Part shown: one piece after another, positions 46,418 to 56,090 of the stretch
Position numbering within the stretch: the stretch's first letter is position 1
Layout of the letters: each line of letters starts with the position of its first letter
From: Pseudomonas japonica
GTDB lineage: Bacteria > Pseudomonadota > Gammaproteobacteria > Pseudomonadales > Pseudomonadaceae
Assembly (NCBI RefSeq): GCF_900188455.1
Contig: NZ_FZOL01000001.1
Location: forward strand, 434,001 to 498,000
Reading direction: 5' to 3'
Length of the DNA stretch: 64,000 nucleotides
Position numbers and translations under genes: made by a program
Notes under the pieces: generated by a model
Databases searched by the model: none
Seen by the model: the letters and a program-made list of their open reading frames with translations, nothing else
What the model was told of the DNA's origin: nothing

Positions 46418-47407
46418 ATGGACAAGTATCTGATCGTCGGCGGCGCCGGCATCGTCGGGCGCTTCATCGCCGGCCTGCTGGCCGACGCCGGGCATGCACC
46501 GATCGTCATCGACCGGGAGCCGGCGGGACGGGCCTTCGACCAGCGGGTCATGGATGCCATGGAGTTGCCCGAAGAGGCTCCGGAATTGCTCCAGGCCGCC
46601 ACCGTGCTGATCCTGGCGCTGCCGGAGGAGGTCGCTCTGCAGGTGCTGGAGCGTTATGCGCCGCGCCTGCCTTCGCTGCGTCTGCTGATCAACACCTGCT
46701 CGGTGCAGCAGCCTTTTCAGGCCCGGGCGATACGGCTGTTGCCCCACTTGCCGTCGCTGGGGATCAACCCGATGTTTTCGCCGACCCTGGATTGTCGCGG
46801 GCGCCCGCTGCTGCTTTGCGAGCGCGAGCCTGGCGCGGCGGGCGATGACTTCGCCGGGCTGCTGCAAGCGTGCGGGATGCGGGTCAGCCGCTTGCGGCCG
46901 GACGAACATGACCGCCTGATGGCGGTATGCCAGACCCTGCCGCACGCCGCGGTGCTGGCGTTCGCCCTGGCCGTGCAGCGCAGCGAATGCGACCCGGCGC
47001 TGCTCGCGGCGCTGGCGCCGCCGCCGATGCAGGCCCTGCTCGGCCTGTGCGCGCGCATCCTCGACAACCCGCCGCAAACCTACTGGGACATCCAGCGCCA
47101 CAACCGCCACGGCGCGCGGCAGCGCGAGTACCTGGCGGCGGGCCTGGATCTGCTGCATCAGTTCTGCCGCCAGGACACGCCGGACGCCTTCGTCGCCGAA
47201 CTCGACGCGGTGCGCGACTACCTCGGCGCCAGCCACGACCACCACGCACGGATGTGCGCCCGGCTTTTCAGTCTGTTGAACACCACTCAGGGAGAGACCC
47301 ACGATGCAGCAAGCGGCAAGCCCTCTGTTCTCGATGCTCAGAGACCGCAGCAAGGGGGCGGCGTTGCTGGTGATCATGCTGCCGGTGCTGCTGGTCACCA
47401 TCGATAA
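46418..47407 (+). CDS. papC: PapC-type 4-amino-4-deoxyprephenate dehydrogenase (TyrA family)
   Basis: 329 residues. The NAD-binding motif is VGGAGIVG (7-14). TyrA enzymes have a catalytic His in a HPMFGP motif; here it reads INPMFSP with N117 in its place, which fits a 4-amino substrate that needs no hydroxyl deprotonation. The product would be 4-aminophenylpyruvate. Residues after about 295 (Gly/Ala/His-rich tail) are translated out of frame with the exporter start, a 104-nt overlap, so the native protein may be about 295-300 residues if the stop was lost. AGGAGG-type site upstream. Confidence 0.85.
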   Translation: MDKYLIVGGAGIVGRFIAGLLADAGHAPIVIDREPAGRAFDQRVMDAMELPEEAPELLQAATVLILALPEEVALQVLERYAPRLPSLRLLINTCSVQQPFQARAIRLLPHLPSLGINPMFSPTLDCRGRPLLLCEREPGAAGDDFAGLLQACGMRVSRLRPDEHDRLMAVCQTLPHAAVLAFALAVQRSECDPALLAALAPPPMQALLGLCARILDNPPQTYWDIQRHNRHGARQREYLAAGLDLLHQFCRQDTPDAFVAELDAVRDYLGASHDHHARMCARLFSLLNTTQGETHDAASGKPSVLDAQRPQQGGGVAGDHAAGAAGHHR

Positions 47408-48794
47408 CACCATCCTCAATTTCGCCCTGCCACGCATCGCCGTGGCGCTCAACCCTTCCGCCGCGGCCCAACTCTGGATGATCGATGCCTACTCGCTGGT
47501 GCTGGCCGCACTGCTGGTGACCATGGGCAGCAGCGGTGATCGCTTCGGCCACCGCCGCCTGCTGTTCATCGGCTGCGGCGGCTTCGCCGTGGTGTCGCTG
47601 TTGCTGGCCCTGTCCTGGCAGGACTGGCAGTTGATCGCCGGGCGGGCCTTGCTCGGGGTGTTCGGGGCGATGATCCTGCCCGCGACCCTGGCCCTGATCC
47701 GCAGTGCTTTCGACGACCGCGAGGAGCGCCGTCTCGCCGTGGCGGTGTGGGCCACCTGCCTGACCCTTGGCTCGGCCCTGGGGCCGTTGCTCGGCGGGGT
47801 GCTGCTGCAGTTCTTCGACTGGCCGGCGGTGTTTCTGGTGGCCCTGCCGTTTCTCCTGCCGGTTCTGCTGCTGGCGCCTTCGATCAACGACACCGAGCGA
47901 CAGGCGGGCGGGTCGGTGGATGTGCCGAGCATCCTGCTCAGCCTGGCGGCCATGACCTGCGTGATGCTGGCGCTCAAGCAGGCCGCCACCCGTGGTTTCG
48001 ACGCCCAGGCGTTGCTGTGCCTGCTGGCGGGGGTGGCCTGGGGGCTGTCGTTCGTGCGCCGGCAGTTGCAACTGGAGCAGCCGCTGCTCGACCTGCGCCT
48101 GTTTCGGCACCGCGCGTTCAGCGTGTCGATCCTGGTCAATCTGGTGAGTCTGGGGTTGCTGGTTGGCTTCATCTTCTTCGCCACGCAACTGCTGCAACTG
48201 GTGTTCGGCCTGTCGCCGCTGGCGGCGTGCCTGATTCTGGTGCCGGGCCAGGTGCTGGCGCTCCTGGCCGGGATGGCGGTGGTCACGGTCGCCCGTCGGG
48301 TTGCGCCCAACCGCCTGATCAGCGCCTGCCTGCTGCTGGCGGCGGGGGCCTTCGCCGTGATGGCGCTGGTCGAGGCCAGCGTGCCGAGCCTGGGCATCGC
48401 CTTCCTGCTGCTGAACGTCAGCGTGGCGGCGATCACCAGCGTGTCCAATGACCTGGTGCTGTGCAGCGTGCCGGCGGAGCGGGCGGGGAGTGCCTCGTCG
48501 GTCAGCGAGACGGCGTACGAGATGGGAGTGGTGCTGGGCACCACCCTGATCGGTGGGGCGGTGGCGGCCCTCTATCGTCTGTCGCTGGTGTTGCCGGAGG
48601 GCGTGTCCGAGGAGGTGGTGCGGGCCGCCGAGACGCTGGGTGGGGCGCATGCGTTGCAAGAGGGCGGCGGCGTGCTGTCGGCGGTGAACGCCGCGTTTCG
48701 TGACGGCGTGAGCTCCACCAGCGGGGTGGTGGCGTTGGGGGTGGTGCTGTTTGCGCTGTTTACCTTGCGAGGGTTGCGTGGAACACGCATGTGA
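47304..48794 (+). CDS. MFS exporter, DHA2 (14-helix, QacA/SmvA-like) family
   Basis: Protein of 496 residues with about 14 hydrophobic segments. It has helix-1 motif VTIDNTILNFALPRIA, the loop 2-3 motif A GSSGDRFGHRRLLF and the antiporter helix LGSALGPLLGGVLL. GGGAGA lies 8-9 nt before the ATG. It overlaps the papC frame by 104 nt. As the last gene of the cluster it probably exports the final product or gives self-protection. Confidence 0.87.
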   Translation: MQQAASPLFSMLRDRSKGAALLVIMLPVLLVTIDNTILNFALPRIAVALNPSAAAQLWMIDAYSLVLAALLVTMGSSGDRFGHRRLLFIGCGGFAVVSLLLALSWQDWQLIAGRALLGVFGAMILPATLALIRSAFDDREERRLAVAVWATCLTLGSALGPLLGGVLLQFFDWPAVFLVALPFLLPVLLLAPSINDTERQAGGSVDVPSILLSLAAMTCVMLALKQAATRGFDAQALLCLLAGVAWGLSFVRRQLQLEQPLLDLRLFRHRAFSVSILVNLVSLGLLVGFIFFATQLLQLVFGLSPLAACLILVPGQVLALLAGMAVVTVARRVAPNRLISACLLLAAGAFAVMALVEASVPSLGIAFLLLNVSVAAITSVSNDLVLCSVPAERAGSASSVSETAYEMGVVLGTTLIGGAVAALYRLSLVLPEGVSEEVVRAAETLGGAHALQEGGGVLSAVNAAFRDGVSSTSGVVALGVVLFALFTLRGLRGTRM

Positions 48795-48941
48795 CATTGG
48801 AACCCTGCCTCGCAAGGGCTGATCCTGTTGTAACCCGCGGGCGCTGGAAAAGTCCGATTCGCGTCGCCCGGACAATGACTATGGTTAGTGCAGGCAGCCG
48901 TAATGCCGGGATCGATTGTCATTGTCCAGGGAGCCTTCACC

Positions 48942-50549
48942 ATGACGCGGTTGCCCAGAGTCCTGCTGTGGTTGTGCCTGCTCGTGCCGACGCTGGGGCT
49001 GGCCGGCGAAACCCTGGAAACCGCCGACAGCGGCACGACGGCCGACCTGCGTGTCGCCAATCGCACCCTGTTCACCTTCCGCGCCACCCTGCTCGGCGAG
49101 ACGCCGGCGGTGCGCGTGCAACGCGCTGCCGCGGTCATCGATGAAGCCCTGCATGGCGACGATGAGCCGCGCGTCAGCGTCGATCCGATCTTGAACAGCC
49201 AATTGGTACTGCTGGGTGGGCGACGTGCGTTCATCGTCTCGGAGCGCGACCTGGGGCCGACCGACAGCGACACCCGCACCCTCGCGGAGCAGGCCGCGGG
49301 CAAGTTGCGCCAGGTCCTGGCGGAAACCCGCGAGGCGCGCAGCCTGCGTTTCCTGGCCAAGGCCCTGGCTTGGTCGGCGTTGGCGACGTTGCTCTATCTG
49401 GGGCTGATGAAGGCGTTGGGCCATGGCCGCAACAGATTGTCCGCACTGCTGCCCCGGTTGATGCATGACCGCACCCGGCAGATCAAGGTGGGGCAGATGC
49501 CACTGTTCGACCTGCATCATGTCTATGTGCTGATGGACGGCCTGCTGCGGCTGTTCTACTGGCTGCTGCTGTGCCTGCTCAGCTACCAGTGGCTGAGCTA
49601 CGTGCTGTCGCGCTTTCCCTACACCCGGCCGTGGGGCGAAAGCCTCGACCTCTACCTGCTGGAGCTGCTGCGCTATCTGTTGAATGGCGTGCTTGAGGCG
49701 ATTCCCGGCATCGTCGTCGCACTGGTGATCTTCTTCATTGCCCGTGCGTCCAGCAGCTTCTGCCGTCATCTGCTGGTGCGCCTGGCACGCCCCGGCACCC
49801 TTGGCTGGCTCACCACGGAAACCCTGCAACCGACCACGCGCCTGACTTCCCTGGCGATCTGGCTGTTCGCGCTGGTCATGGCCTATCCCTACCTGCCGGG
49901 CTCCGGCACCGATGCCTTCAAGGGCCTGTCGGTGCTGCTGGGGCTGATGATTTCCCTCGGTGCGTCCAGCGTCGTGGGGCAGGCCGCGGCGGGGCTGATC
50001 CTGACCTACTCGCGCACGCTGCGCAGCGGCGAGTACGTACGGATAGGCGACCATGAAGGTACGGTGACCGAGGTCGGGGTCTTCAACACCACCATCCGCA
50101 CCGGTTTGGGCGAGGTGCTGACATTGCCCAACTCGCTGATCACCGGCTCGGTGACGCGCAACTATTCGCGGGTGGTCCAGGGGGTCGGCTACATCGTCGA
50201 TACCACGGTGACCATCGGCTACGACACGCCGTGGCGGCAGGTCGAGGCGATGCTGCTGGAGGCCGCGCGGCGCACCGATGGCGTGCGCGACGATCCACCG
50301 CCACAGGTGTTCCAGACCGGTCTGTCGGACTTCTACCCGCAATACCGCCTGGTGGCCCAGGCGATACCCAGCGAGCCGCGACCGCGGGCGGAGTTGCTGA
50401 GCCTGCTGCACGCCAATATCCAGGACGTGTTCAACGAGTACGGCGTGCAGATCATGTCGCCGCATTACTACGACGATCCCGAAAAGGCCAAGTGGGTGCC
50501 ACGCGAGCAGTGGTTTACCGCACCGGCGCGGGATCCGGACAAGACCTAG
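48942..50549 (+). CDS. MscS-family mechanosensitive channel
   Basis: Protein of 535 residues. A signal peptide (MTRLPRVLLWLCLLVPTLGLA) leads into a periplasmic domain of about 110 residues, then four or more membrane helices and the MscS pore helix/beta domain (GLMISLGASSVVGQAAAGLILTYSRTLRSGEYVRIGDHEGTVTEVG, LPNSLITGSVTRNYS). It releases ions on hypo-osmotic shock or has a specialised role. ATG at 48942 follows AGGGAG. It is separated from the pap-type cluster by 147 bp and is probably not part of it. Confidence 0.85.
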   Translation: MTRLPRVLLWLCLLVPTLGLAGETLETADSGTTADLRVANRTLFTFRATLLGETPAVRVQRAAAVIDEALHGDDEPRVSVDPILNSQLVLLGGRRAFIVSERDLGPTDSDTRTLAEQAAGKLRQVLAETREARSLRFLAKALAWSALATLLYLGLMKALGHGRNRLSALLPRLMHDRTRQIKVGQMPLFDLHHVYVLMDGLLRLFYWLLLCLLSYQWLSYVLSRFPYTRPWGESLDLYLLELLRYLLNGVLEAIPGIVVALVIFFIARASSSFCRHLLVRLARPGTLGWLTTETLQPTTRLTSLAIWLFALVMAYPYLPGSGTDAFKGLSVLLGLMISLGASSVVGQAAAGLILTYSRTLRSGEYVRIGDHEGTVTEVGVFNTTIRTGLGEVLTLPNSLITGSVTRNYSRVVQGVGYIVDTTVTIGYDTPWRQVEAMLLEAARRTDGVRDDPPPQVFQTGLSDFYPQYRLVAQAIPSEPRPRAELLSLLHANIQDVFNEYGVQIMSPHYYDDPEKAKWVPREQWFTAPARDPDKT

Positions 50550-50593
50550 ATGTCCGCGTCGGTTTTAGGCCGCAGCAGGCGTTGCCCCGTGGT

Positions 50594-53017
50594 TTATTTG
50601 CCAGGCACCAGGGTCAGGCGTTTGCTGCCATACACCCGCTCGTAGTTCTGTCCCTGCAGCGGCACGCTCTGGTACTGCCCGCGGAACCAGGCATCCAGGC
50701 CGTTGGCGAACTGCGGGCTGGCCGGGTTGCCGGACTGGCCGCTGCTGCTCAGCAACTGCAGCGGTTCGGCCTGGCCGAAATCCACCACCATGCGCTGCGC
50801 TGGCGCCAGGCTGGCCTTGAAGTCCTGACCCCAGGCGAAGGGTGAGGCGCTCAGGGTGCTGTGGTCGCCACCGCTGGCCTGGGCGCGGCGGTCGAGCTTG
50901 TCGCCGATGCCGAACAGATTGGCCACCGGCCACTGGTACTGGTGCAGCTTGCCCCACTGCCAGCCACGCCGGTCGCTGCCCAACTGCTGCTCGCCGGCGC
51001 TGATCGCCGCGGCCAGGCTGCGGGCGAGGACGGTCGGTTTGTCTTCCACCGTCGGGGTCGTGCGGTCATCCCAGAACGGGCTGTCGTCGCGGCCCAGCAG
51101 GTGGTCGGCCTGGGCCGAGTAGGACAGCCGGGCATTGGCGACGAACGCCTGCCATGCCGGGCTGGACTCCGGTCCCAACTCGTCGAGGAAGGTCAGCCGC
51201 GCACTCTGCTGCAGGAACAGCTCGTAGATGGCGGCGTCGGCGGAGGTCTGGCTCAGGCGACCGTCGAAGGCCATCAGCCGGGTATAGGCTTCGCGGGCCC
51301 TGGCCTTCTGTTCGGCGGGCAGGGCATCGATGGCCTTCTTCAGCGCCTGGGCCATGCCCGGCGCTTCGAACATCGCCTTGAGCTTGCCGGCGAACAGGGT
51401 GGTCTGGTCGTTCTGCATGGCGATCAGGCTGCGCGCGTCGTGCTTGCCGTTGCCGGCCAGTTGCGCCAGGCGCTCGGCGCGCTCCGGGTAGGACCAGCTG
51501 TTGGACAGCTGCATGCCGTAGCCCCGCGGCGCGCTGCGCTGGGCGGCATTGCCCAGCCAGCCTTGCGCCGGGTCCTGGTCGTAGGGGTGGAGCATGGCGT
51601 CGGCGTAGCCGTCCCAGTCGTAGCGGCTTTCCCAGCCCGGCGAGGGCACCAGGCCCTGGCCTTCGCGGCGGTTCGGGTAGCGACCGGTGACCTGCCAGCC
51701 GACATTGCTGGCATCGGCGATGACCATGTTCAGCGGCACCGCGCCGATCTCGCGGCTGGCCTCGAAAGCCCGTTCGACGTTGCGTGCCCGCGACAGGTCG
51801 AAGAACGCATCCAGGCTTTTGTCGCCCGCCAGGGAAGGCATCTTCAGGGCCAGGCCGAGACTGCCCTTGTCGCCGGTGAGCAGGGCGCCGTGGGCGGTTT
51901 CGTAGATCACTTCGCGCTGCGCCCCGCGACCCTTGATGAAGTAGGTCTCGTTGCGCACCCGCGCGTTCTGCCAGCGACCATCGGTTTCGTACTGCAACTG
52001 GCTGCCCTGGCGGCGCAGTTTTTCCAGGTACAGGTCCTGGTTGTCGCCCATGGCGGTGCTGCCGCTCCAGGCGAGGGCGCCGTTGAAGCCGGAGAGGATC
52101 ATCGGCAGGCCCGGCAGGCTGAAGCCGGCGGCCTGGTACTTGGTGGTGCGGATCTGCACCGGGCTGAGCGCCCAGGCGCCCTGGTTGTCGCTGGCCAGCA
52201 GGCTCTTGCCGTTGCGGCTGCGTTGCGCGGTGATGGCCCAGCTGGCCGAGTTGGCGCTGCCCAGCACATTGAATGCCGCCAGTTGTTCGCTGACCGCCGC
52301 CACGGGCGCCAGGCCGCTGAGCTGGCTGGCGAGGTTCAGCCCCTTGAGCTTGGCCGCCTCGGCATCGTTGAGCGGTTCGTCCGGGTAGTTCGGCAGCAGC
52401 CAGGCGAGTTTGTCGGCGCCGACTTTCTGCGCCAGGGTCAGGGCGGCGATCTCTTCCTGCAGGTTGACCGACTGGCTGAAGCTGTACAGGGCGAAGAGCA
52501 GCGCCGAGTCCTCGGCCTTCCAGTATTCCGGCCGGTAGCCGGCCACCGGCGATGGCAGCTTGTCGCGGTAGCGGAACAGGTAGGCGTTGACCCCGCGGGC
52601 GTAGACCTCGAAGAAGCGCTTCAGGCGTGGCGAAGCGTCGCTGTAGAGCTGGTTGGCGCTCTGGCGCAGGTTGGCCGCGCGCATGAAGCGGTCGACTTCC
52701 AGCGCATCGGCGCCGGCCATCTCGGACAGGCGCCCCTGGGCCAGCAGGCGCATGCCGAGCATCTGCCCGATGCGGTCGGAGGCATGCACGTAGCCAAGGC
52801 TGAACAGGGCATCGTGGAACGAACTGCTTTCGATCAGCGGCATGCCCTGGGCATTGCGCCGTACCGAGACGTTCTGCGCCAGGCCTTTGAGCGGTTGCAC
52901 CCCGACCGTGGGCGGTACGCTGTCGGCGTAGTTGCCGGTCTGGCAACCCGCCAGGCCGAGCGCGGCCGCGACGACGCCGAGGCGAAGACGGGAAAGGGAA
53001 AAGGCTGGCGAGGCCAT
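50594..53017 (-). CDS. hacB: Penicillin-acylase-family lipoprotein, HacB-like acyl-homoserine-lactone acylase
   Basis: Ntn-hydrolase precursor of 807 residues. A lipobox (LGLAGC, C25) follows the signal peptide. The alpha subunit region has [23 protein letters not shown]; autocleavage should occur before S257 in the N-S-A-S-W sequence (256-260), which would be the N-terminal nucleophile of the beta subunit. The N-terminal third closely resembles P. aeruginosa HacB (PA0305) as I recall it. Such enzymes cleave the amide of long-chain acyl-homoserine lactones. Penicillin or cephalosporin acylase activity is an alternative. Confidence 0.78.
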   Translation of the reverse strand: MASPAFSLSRLRLGVVAAALGLAGCQTGNYADSVPPTVGVQPLKGLAQNVSVRRNAQGMPLIESSSFHDALFSLGYVHASDRIGQMLGMRLLAQGRLSEMAGADALEVDRFMRAANLRQSANQLYSDASPRLKRFFEVYARGVNAYLFRYRDKLPSPVAGYRPEYWKAEDSALLFALYSFSQSVNLQEEIAALTLAQKVGADKLAWLLPNYPDEPLNDAEAAKLKGLNLASQLSGLAPVAAVSEQLAAFNVLGSANSASWAITAQRSRNGKSLLASDNQGAWALSPVQIRTTKYQAAGFSLPGLPMILSGFNGALAWSGSTAMGDNQDLYLEKLRRQGSQLQYETDGRWQNARVRNETYFIKGRGAQREVIYETAHGALLTGDKGSLGLALKMPSLAGDKSLDAFFDLSRARNVERAFEASREIGAVPLNMVIADASNVGWQVTGRYPNRREGQGLVPSPGWESRYDWDGYADAMLHPYDQDPAQGWLGNAAQRSAPRGYGMQLSNSWSYPERAERLAQLAGNGKHDARSLIAMQNDQTTLFAGKLKAMFEAPGMAQALKKAIDALPAEQKARAREAYTRLMAFDGRLSQTSADAAIYELFLQQSARLTFLDELGPESSPAWQAFVANARLSYSAQADHLLGRDDSPFWDDRTTPTVEDKPTVLARSLAAAISAGEQQLGSDRRGWQWGKLHQYQWPVANLFGIGDKLDRRAQASGGDHSTLSASPFAWGQDFKASLAPAQRMVVDFGQAEPLQLLSSSGQSGNPASPQFANGLDAWFRGQYQSVPLQGQNYERVYGSKRLTLVPGK

Positions 53018-53132
53018 GGCAAGGCTCCTGCAAGGGGGTGGCGGCTGAAAGGCGCTACGTTAGTGAGCGCTCGCACGCCGTGCAAGCAGGGGCGGGCGCT
53101 TTATTTTCAAAGCGCCGCGCTGGCCATGGTGC

Positions 53133-53774
53133 TTAGTTCTGCGGCGGATTGATCCTGTCGACCAGGGCGTAGGCGCGCTGGGTCGCCGGACGCGCCTGAA
53201 TTCGCTCGAACCAGGCCTTCAGATGAGGGAAGTCGGCAAGATCCTGCTGCTGGAAGGTGTGCGGCACGATCCACGGGTAGATCGCCATGTCGGCGATGCT
53301 GTAGGCCTCGCCGGCGACGAACGGTCGGTCGCTCAGGCGTTTGTTCAGCACGCCGTACAGCCGCGCGGTTTCGTCGACGTAGCGCTTGATCGCGTAGGGC
53401 ACCTTCTCCGGTGCGAAGCGATTGAAGTGATGGTTCTGCCCGGCCATCGGGCCGAGGCCGCCCATCTGCCAGAACAGCCACTGCAGGGTTTCCTGGCGGC
53501 CGCGCAGGTCCCTGGGGATGAACTGGCCGGTCTTTTCCGCGAGATAGAGCAGGATCGCGCCGGATTCGAACAACGCCAGCGGCTGGCCGTCCACGGCGTC
53601 GTTGTCGACGATGGCCGGGATGCGGTTGTTGGGGGCGATTTTCAGGAAGTCGGCGGCGAATTGCTCGCCCTTGCCGATATTGATCGGATGGATCCGGTAG
53701 GGAAGGCCGGTCTCCTCAAGGAACAGGCTGATCTTGTGGCCGTTGGGGGTGGTCCAGTAATACAGATCGATCAT
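53133..53774 (-). CDS. Glutathione S-transferase, Ure2p/YfcG-like
   Basis: Protein of 213 residues. The thioredoxin-like N-domain starts MIDLYYWTTPNGHKISLFLEE, where T-P-N-G-x-K is the Nu/YfcG-type glutathione site, with NNRIPAIVD and ALFESGAIL. The helical C-domain has FVAGEAYSIADMAIYPW. These proteins act as disulfide-bond reductases with bound GSSG. ATG at 53774 is favoured over a 26-codon extension. Confidence 0.88.
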   Translation of the reverse strand: MIDLYYWTTPNGHKISLFLEETGLPYRIHPINIGKGEQFAADFLKIAPNNRIPAIVDNDAVDGQPLALFESGAILLYLAEKTGQFIPRDLRGRQETLQWLFWQMGGLGPMAGQNHHFNRFAPEKVPYAIKRYVDETARLYGVLNKRLSDRPFVAGEAYSIADMAIYPWIVPHTFQQQDLADFPHLKAWFERIQARPATQRAYALVDRINPPQN

Positions 53775-53893
53775 GAGGCGCTCCGTCAGGAGACGGCAGC
53801 AGGATGAGCGCTGCCGTCGGTCTGCCGCGCTGGCGCGCAGCGGTCGGAGCAATGGATATCACAAAGCCAGACCGCTGTTACAGGGCGGCGCGC

Positions 53894-54100
53894 TCAGGCG
53901 CCGTGGCACTTCTTGAATTTCTTCTCGCTGCCGCACGGGCAAGGGTCGTTGCGGCCGACATCCTTCAGCGCGTTGCGCACCGGCTCCTGTGGGCCGTGGT
54001 TGCAGTGCGGGCCATGCACGTGGCCGTGGTCATGGTGATGATGGTCGTGATCGTGGTCGTGATTGCAGTCAGGACCGTGGACGTGGGGTTGCTGGCTCAT
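53894..54100 (-). CDS. Small His-rich SEC-C metal-binding protein
   Basis: 68 residues. The N-terminal 40 residues are a histidine/aspartate run ([20 protein letters not shown], then HVHGPHCNH) likely to bind zinc, nickel or copper. The C-terminus is a SEC-C zinc motif ([19 protein letters not shown]). The ATG at 54100 (MSQQPHVHG) is preferred over an upstream start. A metal-storage or chaperone role is plausible; no function is proven. It lies 78 bp downstream of the YchJ-family gene, which carries the same zinc motif. Confidence 0.82.
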   Translation of the reverse strand: MSQQPHVHGPDCNHDHDHDHHHHDHGHVHGPHCNHGPQEPVRNALKDVGRNDPCPCGSEKKFKKCHGA

Positions 54101-54178
54101 TGCGGGTTGCTCCGGGAAAAAATCGCCGGGGATTATCGCACCACTGCGCGACGAGCGCAGCCCGCCGCGCATCGCCGT

Positions 54179-54655
54179 TCAGGCACCGACGTAGCTCGAA
54201 CAGCACTTCTTGTACTTCTGTCCACTGGCGCAGGGGCAGGCGTCGTTGCGTCCGGCCTTGAGGCCCACGGTCGGGTCGATGAAGTACCAGCGGCCCTGGT
54301 TCTGCACGAAGGCCGAGCGTTCGCGGTGGCTGTGTTCGCCGTCGAGGTCGTGCCAGCGCGCGGTGAAGGTGACGAAGGCATGCTCGGGCTGGCCGCCGAA
54401 GACCTCCGCCGATTCCACCTCCAGGCCGAGCCAGGTGCTTTGCGCGCTCCAGGCGGCGATGCTCTGCCGATCGAGGCCGGCCTGCTGCACCGGCAGGGTG
54501 GTGGCCACCAGGTAGTCCACCAGGCCCAGCACATAGGCGCTGTAGCGCGAACGCATCAGGGTCTGCGCATCCGGGGCCGGCTGGCCGGCGTGATAATGCC
54601 CGCAGCAGGCGTCCAGCAGATCGCCGCTGCCGCAGGGACAAACCGAAACACTCAT
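54179..54655 (-). CDS. YchJ family SEC-C protein (UPF0225)
   Basis: Protein of 158 residues with zinc motifs at both ends: [16 protein letters not shown] at the N-terminus and [18 protein letters not shown] at the C-terminus, around an NTF2-like core ([37 protein letters not shown]). This is the YchJ layout. Function is not established. It starts 4 nt after the stop of the gene upstream (54660), so it is in one operon with it. Confidence 0.88.
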   Translation of the reverse strand: MSVSVCPCGSGDLLDACCGHYHAGQPAPDAQTLMRSRYSAYVLGLVDYLVATTLPVQQAGLDRQSIAAWSAQSTWLGLEVESAEVFGGQPEHAFVTFTARWHDLDGEHSHRERSAFVQNQGRWYFIDPTVGLKAGRNDACPCASGQKYKKCCSSYVGA

Positions 54656-54659
54656 CGCG

Positions 54660-55154
54660 TCACCACCAGTACTTGCCGAAGTTTTGCGGATTGGCCCAGA
54701 ACTTGGCGTTGAGCCAGTCCGGGACCTGCTTGTAGTCGCGCAGATCGTAGGTGTACAGGCCGAGCACCTGTTCCTCGCGCTGGAAGCGTTCGTTGGCCTG
54801 CAAGGCCAGCGCGTAGAAATCGGTGTCTTCCCAGCCGCTCGCGGCGAGGTCGGCGAGCACCGCGATGCGGCTCGCGTTGAGATTGCGGATGCCGCCGAGC
54901 AGTTCCAGGCCACTGCGCTTGGCCAGGTGCTCCAGACAGTCCACCAGCAGGGCCAGGTCGTAGCGCTTGCCGGCCAGTTCGGTCGGCAACGGCCCGGGGG
55001 CGGCGACGTCGATACTGGACTGCGGGTGCGCGGCGGCGAAGGCCTCCAGGGCGGGGAAACGCGCGCCGACCAGCAACAGGCGTTGCGGCGCATGGTGTTC
55101 GAGCAGCGCCGCCAGAGCCTGTTGCGGCGTGCGCGAAGAAAAGCTGTCGGTCAT
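54660..55154 (-). CDS. DUF6231-type protein of unknown function
   Basis: 164 residues. The fold looks like a degenerate Rossmann methyltransferase: [39 protein letters not shown]. The glycine-rich SAM motif is not obvious, and the aromatic C-terminus ([10 protein letters not shown]) is distinctive. I associate it with the DUF6231 family of Pseudomonas, from memory. It is the first gene of an operon with the YchJ-family and SEC-C genes. Confidence 0.65.
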   Translation of the reverse strand: MTDSFSSRTPQQALAALLEHHAPQRLLLVGARFPALEAFAAAHPQSSIDVAAPGPLPTELAGKRYDLALLVDCLEHLAKRSGLELLGGIRNLNASRIAVLADLAASGWEDTDFYALALQANERFQREEQVLGLYTYDLRDYKQVPDWLNAKFWANPQNFGKYWW

Positions 55155-55303
55155 CGAAGGTCCTCATCTGATCCCGCCAAGACTAGCGGGCAACCACGCC
55201 CAGGCAAAGGGGCGCCATGGCTTATTGCTGGCGGAGATGGTTTCAGCGGTCTTTACTCCCATTGATCGGTTCCCACCGAGTTCCCCCCATGGAGACGCAA
55301 CAA

Positions 55304-55999
55304 ATGAGCATAGTTCGCACAGTTTTACCTCTGGTTCTGCTGACCAGCGTTTTGACTGGTTGCGCAGGTTTGCAAAAAACCGACTGGCCGAAGTGTGCTG
55401 CCGTCGGGGGTGTAGGCGGCGCCGCGCTGGGCGCTATCGAGAGCAGCAGTTGGGCCGGCTGGGGCGCCTTGGTCGGTGGCACCATGGCCGCCGCCTATTG
55501 CTGGGTCCACGGCGATGGCGACGAAGACGGCGATGGTGTGCCGGACAGCCGCGACAAGTGCCCTGGCACCCCGCGTGGCGTACAGGTCGATGCCAACGGT
55601 TGCCCGCCTGAGCCGGCCGCGCCAGTGGTCGAGGAAGTCGTGGTGGTCAAGGAAGAAACCATCGTCATCCGCGACGTGCACTTCGCCTTCGACTCCGACA
55701 AGCTCACCGCCAGCGACAAGCAGCGCCTCAACGTCATCGCCGAGCGCCTGCGTCAGGAATCGGCGAGCGCCCGTCTGACCGTCACCGGGCATACCGACAG
55801 TGTCGGCACCGATGCCTATAACAAGCAGCTCTCCGACAAGCGAGCGCACTCGGTGGTGCGTTATCTGGTCGAAAGCGGCGTCCCGCAGGCCAGCTTCGTT
55901 TCGGTGAGCGGCATGGGTGAAAGTCAGCCTGTGGCCGACAACAGTACCGCGGATGGTCGTGCGCAGAACCGTCGTACCGAGATCAAGATCCAGCGTTGA
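55304..55999 (+). CDS. OmpA-family lipoprotein with calcium-type repeat (copy 1)
   Basis: 231 residues. The lipobox is LTGC near residue 20. A glycine-rich hydrophobic stretch (VGGVGGAALGAIESSSWAGW) is followed by a thrombospondin-3-like Asp-rich repeat (DGDEDGDGVPDSRDKCPGTP) and an OmpA peptidoglycan-binding domain (VTGHTDSVGTDAYNKQLSDKRA, AQNRRTEIKI). The ATG at 55304 has GGAGA 8 nt upstream; an ATG at 55289 is possible. It anchors the outer membrane to peptidoglycan. A close paralogue follows. Confidence 0.85.
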   Translation: MSIVRTVLPLVLLTSVLTGCAGLQKTDWPKCAAVGGVGGAALGAIESSSWAGWGALVGGTMAAAYCWVHGDGDEDGDGVPDSRDKCPGTPRGVQVDANGCPPEPAAPVVEEVVVVKEETIVIRDVHFAFDSDKLTASDKQRLNVIAERLRQESASARLTVTGHTDSVGTDAYNKQLSDKRAHSVVRYLVESGVPQASFVSVSGMGESQPVADNSTADGRAQNRRTEIKIQR

Positions 56000-56090
56000 A
56001 ACCTCGCGGCCCGTGGCTTGTGAAGTGCCATGGGCCGGTCTTTACTCCTGTGTGACCGGTAATGGCCGGTAACACAGGAGGCATTTCCCC

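Noticed and set aside
44072..47452. 1126-codon open frame on the minus strand, antisense to papB, papA and papC
   Set aside because: It is a mirror of high-GC codon bias. The plus-strand proteins have clear catalytic motifs and ribosome-binding sites, whereas the antisense translation is Gln/Arg/His-rich with no recognisable domain.
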